Shown here: one piece after another, positions 1-4,385 of the stretch
Layout: every line of letters starts with the position of its first letter
Position numbering within the stretch: the first letter of the stretch is position 1
Origin: Thermococci archaeon
GTDB lineage: Archaea > Methanobacteriota_B > Thermococci > Methanofastidiosales > B48-G16
DNA length: 5,465 nt
Reading direction: 5' to 3'
Assembly: GCA_030668905.1 (NCBI GenBank)
Contig: DAOVEQ010000079.1
Span: 1-5,465, forward strand
The notes under the pieces: generated by a model
The model's database searches: none
Told to the model about the DNA's origin: nothing
Seen by the model: only the letters and a program-made list of their open reading frames with translations
Translations under genes and position numbers: made by a program

Positions 1-1239
1 TATTTTTAAAGGTACAGCAATCTCTGATTTTGTTGTTTCAAATCCTCCTATATAATAAGGGCATTTGGTTACATCATTTATCAGTTGTGGTTTGCCTTCT
101 TTTGCCACTCTGCCAACAATTCCCTCCTTCCCAATCTTAAACCTCAAATTTTCCATAACTTCCTTAGAATATCCAGAGGCAGTAGCAAAGTATAATTCAT
201 TCTTATTTTCATCGATCAAAAGCAAAGATAGTAAATTGTAACGAAATGCTTCTTTTATTTTGCCTATAATTTCCGATAATAATTTATCAATGTCGAGTAT
301 AGATAAAATTGAGTTGCCGACATCCTGGATTAGAGAAAATTCTTTTATATTTTTTTCAACGCTCTCATAAAGTTTTGCATTTTCTATTGCAATTCCTGCC
401 TCAGACGCCAAGATTTCAAGCAATCTCTGATCTTCTTCTGAGAAAGCATTAAGTTCTTCGCTTTCAGCGTCTATAACGCCAATAATCTTGTTTTTAATCT
501 TTATAGGCGTACATAACTCTGATCTAACTTCTTTAGCGCTTACAAGATATCTTTTATCTTTTCTCACATCTGGAATATTCAATGATTCTCCAGTCCTTGC
601 AACGTAAGCAGTAATTCCTTTCTCGCCGGATAGTGGAACTCTTGTATATATCTTACGTTCTTTCCAGCCTCTAGATGCTATCAAATACAACTCATTTTTT
701 TCTTCACCCACCAAAAATAGATCAATATCACTAAAATTCAGAACTTTTTCTGCTGCATCCAAGACCATTTTTGAGATCTGATCCAGATCCAAACTCAGGG
801 TCATTTCTTTCGATAGATCGTATATTGTAGAAAGCTTTTCTTCTGTTTTCTTTTGTTCGGTGATATCTTCATAAGTCACAAACTGTTTTCCATCACTCAG
901 AGTAACGGGTATGAATTGTATTTCCTTTTTTGAGCCATCCTTACATATCACCGTGAATATACGTGGTCTTGATTCACCGATTCCTGCTTTTTTAAAATCG
1001 TTTATCCATAATGCAACAACTTTCTTCCTGTATTTTGGATCGGGAAATGCCTTTTTAAACCAATCTTTGCCTGTGGTGATATCTTCTGATGTATATCCAA
1101 ACATTTCCGTAAATTTAGGATTGATGTACTCATATACACCTTCTTTGCTTATGATACTGATACCGAATGGAGAACTTTTTGCCAGTAATCTGTATTTTTC
1201 TTCAGAGTCTTCCATTTCTTTTTTCTTTTTATTATCCAT
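1..1239 (-). CDS. PAS-GAF-GAF sensor protein, C-terminus beyond left edge
   Basis: The reading frame is open from ATG at 1239 to base 1, giving 413 residues with no stop, so the output domain is not visible. A charged start (MDNKKKKEMEDSEEKY) leads into a PAS domain at about 14-125. It ends in a typical PAC-type exit, FVTYEDITEQKKTEEKL, which usually starts a signalling helix. GAF1 spans about 134-290, with a GEKGITAYVARTGE stretch (about 203-218), then PDVRKDKRYL and GVIDAESEELNAFSEED. It ends in the helix IAIENAKLYE. GAF2 begins near 303 and is cut at the edge after GKEGIVGRVAKEGKPQLI. There is no signal peptide or membrane segment, so it should sense a cytoplasmic small molecule or redox state. 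In archaea this array usually precedes a HisKA/HATPase kinase, but it could also be a response or transcription regulator. A GGGGG run lies 8 bases before the ATG. A second in-frame ATG (residue 9) is possible. Confidence 0.9.
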   Translation of the reverse strand, partial: MDNKKKKEMEDSEEKYRLLAKSSPFGISIISKEGVYEYINPKFTEMFGYTSEDITTGKDWFKKAFPDPKYRKKVVALWINDFKKAGIGESRPRIFTVICKDGSKKEIQFIPVTLSDGKQFVTYEDITEQKKTEEKLSTIYDLSKEMTLSLDLDQISKMVLDAAEKVLNFSDIDLFLVGEEKNELYLIASRGWKERKIYTRVPLSGEKGITAYVARTGESLNIPDVRKDKRYLVSAKEVRSELCTPIKIKNKIIGVIDAESEELNAFSEEDQRLLEILASEAGIAIENAKLYESVEKNIKEFSLIQDVGNSILSILDIDKLLSEIIGKIKEAFRYNLLSLLLIDENKNELYFATASGYSKEVMENLRFKIGKEGIVGRVAKEGKPQLINDVTKCPYYIGGFETTKSEIAVPLKI

Positions 1240-1262
1240 TTTATTATCCCCCTATATCCCAT

Positions 1263-1284
1263 ATCACGTGATTTTACATGTGAT
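1263..1284. repeat. Inverted repeat with CACGTG core in the leader of the PAS-GAF gene
   Basis: ATCACGTG, six bases, then CATGTGAT form 8-base arms with one mismatch, which is a G-U pair in plus-strand RNA. The left arm with its next two bases is itself a perfect 10-bp palindrome, ATCACGTGAT (1263-1272). It lies between the predicted TATA box (1330-1337) and the start codon at 1239, within the expected leader. That position would suit a repressor operator. It could also be a weak RNA hairpin. Confidence 0.5.
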
Positions 1285-1329
1285 GTCTACATTATTGAGG
1301 ATAGATTATGTATATTATTGCCTAACAAG

Positions 1330-1343
1330 TTTATATAGTTTTC
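1330..1343 (-). promoter_or_regulatory. BRE/TATA promoter of the PAS-GAF gene
   Basis: Read on the minus strand this is GAAAAC followed by TATATAAA, a strong match to an archaeal BRE plus TATA box. It lies just after the pilin stop codon (1349). Transcription would begin about 25 bases downstream, near 1307, leaving a leader of roughly 70 bases before the ATG at 1239. It makes the sensor gene independent of the upstream pilin gene. Confidence 0.6.
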
Positions 1344-1348
1344 TACTT

Positions 1349-2167
1349 TCATGGCGCTTCAAATCCAAAGGATATCCCTGAAGAAGTATGAACGATCTTT
1401 ATCGTATCTCCAGAGTTTGCAGAATAGGATATCTTCCATAATTCACTATTCTCCCAGATTCCGTCCCCGTTTTCATCCTCAAGAGTTAAAGAAGTACTCT
1501 GAAGCTCGTCATTAATATACCAGTCAAACGATGTATCGTGTATCGTTTCGCCAGTATTTCTTACGTATATACAATTTATGGATGCTAACTCTGAAGATGT
1601 AATAACATGATATCCACCTTCATCCCACTCCAATCTGATCACAGCAAGACCATAGTTCTCGTAGAATTCAAGTTTCAACGGATGAAAGCCGCTTGAAAGA
1701 TGTACAGATGAAGAAGAATGATACGTAGCTCCCTGATTATACCATACATCTATTATCCGATTTCCGTCAACATATAATCTTGTACCATCGTCTGTTAGAA
1801 CTCTGAATGTATAATCTCCCTCAGTTAAAACATTTAAACTTGCATTCCATACGATACTGAATGTATCTGGACCTATTTGAGGATCTAGAGCTCCACTACC
1901 CCAGTTAAAGTTTATTGACGGGTCTATTTTATTTATTGACGTACCTGTAAAATCTATATTGTCGTAATAAGTCCCATCAAAACCTGCAGTTCCTTCCCCG
2001 AAGGATTCTACGATAAAGTTTGGAATATCTCTCCTACCTGTTTTATTCAGCTTGCTGGAGATACTAAATCCTAAATAAGCCTGGATTACAAAAGCTATAA
2101 CTATAGTTGTAATAATTATAAGAGCTATCCCGACTAAAGGAGTAACACATCTTTTATTCCTTATCAT
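1349..2167 (-). CDS. Archaeal type IV pilin-like protein with inserted PA14 domain
   Basis: The product has 272 residues. The N-terminus (NKRC, then VTPLVGIALIIITTIVIAFV) is a class III prepilin signal peptide: a short basic leader, predicted cleavage between C7 and V8, then the hydrophobic polymerisation helix, about 8-37. Residues about 62-192 match PA14, a beta-barrel often binding glycans. Visible signatures are GTYYDNIDFTGT, FSIVWNASLNVLTEGDYTFRVLTDDGTRLYVDG split across 103-135, and a closing LKLEFYE...IRLEW. D126-D127-G128 sits where PA14 lectins hold a calcium-binding acidic pair. The C-terminal domain (197-272) opens with IYVRNTGETI, typical of archaeal pilin beta domains, and carries an EF-hand-like loop D231-N233-D235-G236-E242. 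The likely role is a surface pilin, perhaps a tip or minor adhesin, exported by Sec and processed by prepilin peptidase. A GTGA Shine-Dalgarno (2174-2177) sits 6 bases before ATG. No pilus ATPase or membrane-protein gene is visible nearby. Confidence 0.88.
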   Translation of the reverse strand: MIRNKRCVTPLVGIALIIITTIVIAFVIQAYLGFSISSKLNKTGRRDIPNFIVESFGEGTAGFDGTYYDNIDFTGTSINKIDPSINFNWGSGALDPQIGPDTFSIVWNASLNVLTEGDYTFRVLTDDGTRLYVDGNRIIDVWYNQGATYHSSSSVHLSSGFHPLKLEFYENYGLAVIRLEWDEGGYHVITSSELASINCIYVRNTGETIHDTSFDWYINDELQSTSLTLEDENGDGIWENSELWKISYSANSGDTIKIVHTSSGISFGFEAP

Positions 2168-2275
2168 AACTCTTCACTTCTAATATTAATATAGAATATC
2201 TTATATTTAAGCTTTTCTCTTAATGTATCTATTTTGATTTTTAACAATAGAGCTATAAAACAATAAATTTGAGTT
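2168..2275. other. Intergenic region between secreted-protein and pilin genes
   Basis: This 108-bp AT-rich gap holds the pilin promoter and ribosome-binding site. I see no RNA gene and no convincing hairpin terminator. T-rich minus-strand stretches just after the upstream stop (for example TTTATTGTTTTA) could end transcription in an archaeon, but they are not distinctive in this composition. Confidence 0.5.
2203..2217 (-). promoter_or_regulatory. BRE/TATA promoter of the pilin-PA14 gene
   Basis: The minus strand reads GAAAAG then CTTAAATAT, an archaeal BRE plus TATA-like box. Its centre is about 40 bases from the ATG at 2167, which predicts a start of transcription near 2180 and a leader of about 12 bases carrying the GTGA ribosome-binding site. 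The spacing nearly equals that of the neighbouring secreted-protein gene (about 38 bases). Confidence 0.5.
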
Positions 2276-4087
2276 TTAGCGAATCTCGACCTCTACCTCT
2301 ATACTCTCTAAGATAAAGTTTCCCTTCGCTTCTATCTTTATGACATAAAAACCGGACGGAGCTGACTCTGGAATATCCAAGTATACCGTATACGTCTGAA
2401 TAGATCTTTTGGGTATATTTGCAATTTCTGGCGAAATCTCGATTCTCGCCCAGGGCAAGTTAAGAACTTCTAATCTTACATTGTAAGCTTTCAGTATACC
2501 TTTGTTATAAACATCTACAAGTATCTCGTTCTCTCCTTTTTCCAACGTTAATCCTCCTATTTTCATCCCATTTTTTACTGCAAAAGTTCCTCCAGAACCT
2601 ATATTTATGATATCAACACCCCATAAATGAGATATAGTATTTATTATATTGCCATATGATCTTACCATAGTTTTTTCTTCACTTGAAACATCTATTTCGT
2701 CAGAAGATAATGAAACAATATTTGTGAGTTCTCCCTCTTCCACATAGGGATCTACTCTCACAAAAATATTTATCTCGCCCGAACTCAAAGGTTCAAGAGT
2801 CCCGAGTTCCCATGTTAAGCTATTTCCAATGACACTTGTAGGCAAGGGATCTGATGACACATAGTTTATTCCATCTGGGAGAGTATCTTCAATAACAGCA
2901 TTTGTGATCGTGTCATCGCCGTCATTTAAATAGTAGATAGTATATATAAAAGTATCATCAGGATAAACAGGGTCCCTTGAGTCTGATTTTGTTATTGTAA
3001 TGGAGGCATTCAAAGTTTTGCAGAAGGTATTATCATTTTCGTCTGTTTCATCGATTCTACCCACGTTTTCTCCTCCCAGAACTATTGCTTCTTCTCCAAG
3101 ACAATCTATAATATCTACTGCAACACATATATCGGTATCATTTATGTAACTCCATGGGATAGAAACAGTACTCTCTCCTCCTCCATTGACAGTTCCCAGT
3201 ATCTGATCTCCTATCTCTGTTCCATTCTCATAAAATCTAATTACTGCACCAGAAGGACAGTCATCACTGCCCGTATTTTCTATAACTGCATGCAAGCTTC
3301 CATCTGAATAGTAAATATCTGTAGGTATAAGATTTACGTCCAGAACTTCATACGATGCCTCAGCTTTGTATATGAGGGCTGCAGGGTTTGTTTCGTTTGT
3401 AGACGGACCTGGGATATTTATACTTTTTGTTGCTATGACATTTTTTCCTGTTTGAAATACAGTTGCAAAAGAATATAATGTTGCCCAGCTATTTCCAGTA
3501 CCTATAGAATTGCCATTTATAAAAAGCTCAAATTCGTTGTCTACAGTTATATCTATATTTCCGGAGATGTCATAGGCATTAAGAGGTATGCAAAAGCTTT
3601 TTCTTGAGAATAATGTCTGCGCCCCTATAAAACCTGAAGGAAAATTATTGGAATCTCCATAAACATAATAGCCATTATCATAATCAACATTCCATCTTGT
3701 GGGATAAGTAGATCCGTTGCCTACATCGTGATGCAAGATATGAGGATAGTTGTTGTACCAGATCCAGTCTGCATCGACACTTACAAGGGGATCAAAGATA
3801 GGATTACTGCACCATGCGTTGTGTCTCCATGTGGGTATGGCATCGTGCCATGAAGAATCATCAAAATCTACCTGATTCCAGCCTGAAGGACCGAGTACGT
3901 TGTGTGGATCTCCACCAAATACATCTCCAGAATATACATCCACAAGATATACCCTATCAATTTTTTGGTCCACCTGACCAGCATTACTTACAATATCTAG
4001 TGTTTTAGGCTGGGCAAAAACTATGACCCCTGATAAAAGAGCGCCTATTACCAAAACTACAATACCTACTTTAAAAATAACTCTCAT
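2276..4087 (-). CDS. Secreted multidomain beta-sandwich surface protein
   Basis: From ATG at 4087 the product has 603 residues. Residues 1-25 are a Sec signal peptide (MRVIFKVG, hydrophobic core, cleavage after VFA). Residues about 67-247 resemble the galactose-binding-like jelly-roll of glycosidases and sialate esterases: VDFDDSSWHDAIPTW, then ITVDNEFELFINGNSIG, then GKNVIATKSINIPG. A CARDB-like domain follows (249-357: AVIENTGSDD, ETDENDNTF). A DUF11-like domain comes next (361-474: TITKSDSRDPVYPDDTFIYT, NAVIEDTLPDGINYVSS). The C-terminal domain (about 512-603) resembles NEW3 (ARIEISPEIANIPKRS, IPESAPSGFYVIKIEAKG). No catalytic motif or C-terminal membrane anchor is seen, so it is probably a binding or cell-envelope protein. 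Several N-X-S/T sites (N124, N231, N288, N316, N360) could be glycosylated. An in-frame ATG at 4186 is rejected because the promoter lies inside that extension. ATG at 4093 is possible, but its spacing to the ribosome-binding site is worse. Confidence 0.85.
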   Translation of the reverse strand: MRVIFKVGIVVLVIGALLSGVIVFAQPKTLDIVSNAGQVDQKIDRVYLVDVYSGDVFGGDPHNVLGPSGWNQVDFDDSSWHDAIPTWRHNAWCSNPIFDPLVSVDADWIWYNNYPHILHHDVGNGSTYPTRWNVDYDNGYYVYGDSNNFPSGFIGAQTLFSRKSFCIPLNAYDISGNIDITVDNEFELFINGNSIGTGNSWATLYSFATVFQTGKNVIATKSINIPGPSTNETNPAALIYKAEASYEVLDVNLIPTDIYYSDGSLHAVIENTGSDDCPSGAVIRFYENGTEIGDQILGTVNGGGESTVSIPWSYINDTDICVAVDIIDCLGEEAIVLGGENVGRIDETDENDNTFCKTLNASITITKSDSRDPVYPDDTFIYTIYYLNDGDDTITNAVIEDTLPDGINYVSSDPLPTSVIGNSLTWELGTLEPLSSGEINIFVRVDPYVEEGELTNIVSLSSDEIDVSSEEKTMVRSYGNIINTISHLWGVDIINIGSGGTFAVKNGMKIGGLTLEKGENEILVDVYNKGILKAYNVRLEVLNLPWARIEISPEIANIPKRSIQTYTVYLDIPESAPSGFYVIKIEAKGNFILESIEVEVEIR

Positions 4088-4093
4088 ATTCAT

Positions 4094-4100
4094 TCCTTTA
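4094..4100 (-). promoter_or_regulatory. Ribosome-binding site deciding the start at 4087
   Basis: The minus strand reads TAAAGGA, then ATGAAT, then ATG. The AGGA core is 6 bases from the ATG at 4087 but directly abuts the ATG at 4093, so the inner start fits better. Both lie just downstream of the predicted promoter. Confidence 0.5.
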
Positions 4101-4120
4101 TTATTATAAATAATAATGAG

Positions 4121-4136
4121 ATTTAAAAATCTTTCG
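4121..4136 (-). promoter_or_regulatory. BRE/TATA promoter of the secreted-protein gene
   Basis: The minus strand reads CGAAAGATTTTTAAAT: a good BRE (CGAAAG) followed by an AT-rich TATA box. Its centre is about 38 bases from the ATG at 4087, predicting a leader of about 11-13 bases. The block differs at only two positions from the leuS promoter core on the other strand (CGATAGATTTATAAAT, 4262-4277). Confidence 0.6.
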
Positions 4137-4151
4137 ATCTTTATGAAAACT

Positions 4152-4162
4152 TGTAGAGTACG
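4152..4162 (-). promoter_or_regulatory. Upstream element CGTACTCTACA, secreted-protein side
   Basis: Read in the direction of the secreted-protein gene this is CGTACTCTACA, exactly 15 bases before the BRE/TATA block. The identical 11-mer lies at the identical distance from the leuS block in the opposite orientation. The position upstream of BRE suits an activator site. The two copies also form an 11-bp inverted repeat separated by 73 bases, so a hairpin is the alternative reading. Confidence 0.6.
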
Positions 4163-4235
4163 ATTATTTTTTTGTAACTTGATCAAACACTTAAGTTGTT
4201 GAGTTTAGTCATACTTTGTGTCATGAAGTAATTTC

Positions 4236-4246
4236 CGTACTCTACA
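4236..4246 (+). promoter_or_regulatory. Upstream element CGTACTCTACA, leuS side
   Basis: The plus strand reads CGTACTCTACA, 15 bases before the leuS BRE/TATA block. It is the second copy of the element found on the secreted-protein side. An exact 11-mer with this base composition, repeated at the same spacing from two cores, is unlikely to be chance. Confidence 0.6.
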
Positions 4247-4261
4247 GTCCCTCCAAACTAC

Positions 4262-4277
4262 CGATAGATTTATAAAT
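4262..4277 (+). promoter_or_regulatory. leuS: BRE/TATA promoter of leuS
   Basis: The block CGATAGATTTATAAAT contains a clear archaeal TATA box (TTTATAAAT, from 4269). Transcription should start near 4300, giving a leader of about 85 bases before the leuS ATG. That is much longer than the leaders predicted for the pilin and secreted-protein genes, and it leaves room for the leader features listed below. Confidence 0.6.
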
Positions 4278-4292
4278 AACTGCTACATTCTC

Positions 4293-4308
4293 CTTGTATA
4301 TGTACAAG
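4293..4308. repeat. Inverted repeat at the predicted leuS transcription start
   Basis: CTTGTA, TATG, TACAAG: perfect 6-base arms around four bases. It begins about 15 bases after the TATA box and covers the expected start of transcription (about 4300). A dimeric repressor bound here would block transcription of leuS. It could instead give an RNA hairpin only if transcription starts at or before 4293. Confidence 0.5.
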
Positions 4309-4325
4309 ATAAGTGATTGCTTTTT

Positions 4326-4358
4326 ATGTGCATAAACACGAAAACTCTTCTCGGGTAG
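4326..4358 (+). CDS. Putative leader peptide MCINTKTLLG upstream of leuS
   Basis: This is a 10-codon open frame: ATG, Cys, Ile, Asn, Thr, Lys, Thr, Leu (CTT), Leu (CTC), Gly, TAG. It lies wholly within the predicted leuS leader. GTGAT at 4313-4317, a five-base match to the archaeal Shine-Dalgarno consensus, sits 8 bases before its ATG. Tandem leucine codons near the end of a short frame upstream of the leucyl-tRNA synthetase gene recall bacterial amino-acid attenuation peptides. The Leu codons also overlap the segment that can pair with the leuS ribosome-binding site. A frame this short could arise by chance, so the function is inferred. Confidence 0.35.
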   Translation: MCINTKTLLG

Positions 4359-4377
4359 TTTTGAAAAGTTGCGAGGT
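4341..4377 (+). promoter_or_regulatory. Possible leader pseudoknot masking the leuS ribosome-binding site
   Basis: AAAACT (4341-4346) is complementary to AGTTTT (4357-4362), a 6-bp stem whose 10-base loop holds both Leu codons of the mini-ORF. Loop bases TCTCG (4349-4353) can pair with CGAGG (4372-4376, four Watson-Crick pairs and one G-U), which overlaps the leuS ribosome-binding site GAGGT (4373-4377). Together they form an H-type pseudoknot layout with connecting loops of 2, 3 and 9 bases, the last A-rich. The first stem is AU-rich and weak, so stability is uncertain. Confidence 0.3.
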
Positions 4378-4385
4378 AGTTAGTG

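Noticed and set aside
911..1381. 156-codon open frame on the plus strand
   Set aside because: It is antisense to the PAS-GAF gene and the pilin 3' end. Its protein is low-complexity hydrophobic/Ser-rich with no domain, while the opposite strand has clear PAS and pilin sequence.
2242..2264. Repeated ACAATA and a weak CTCTA match to the 11-mer upstream of the pilin promoter
   Set aside because: The match is five bases only and the distance to the TATA box is wrong. The repeat is too short to support a site.
3814..4008. 64-codon open frame on the plus strand
   Set aside because: It lies inside and antisense to the signal-peptide and jelly-roll part of the secreted-protein gene. It has no recognisable features.
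4088..4186. In-frame N-terminal extension giving a 636-residue product from ATG at 4186
   Set aside because: The BRE/TATA block (4121-4136) falls inside it, and it would put 33 residues before an otherwise normal signal peptide. The start at 4087 has a well-spaced AAGGA site.
4179..4196. Short palindromes TTGATCAA and ACTTAAGT between the divergent promoters
   Set aside because: Eight-base palindromes are expected by chance in AT-rich DNA, and they have no consistent position relative to either promoter.
4152..4246. A small RNA gene, tRNA or miniature transposon bounded by the 11-bp inverted repeat
   Set aside because: There is no tRNA arms or TTCRANNC loop, no C/D-box motifs and no target duplication at the flanks (AACT versus GTCC). 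The equal spacing to both TATA blocks is better explained by two promoter elements, though an RNA hairpin is not fully excluded.
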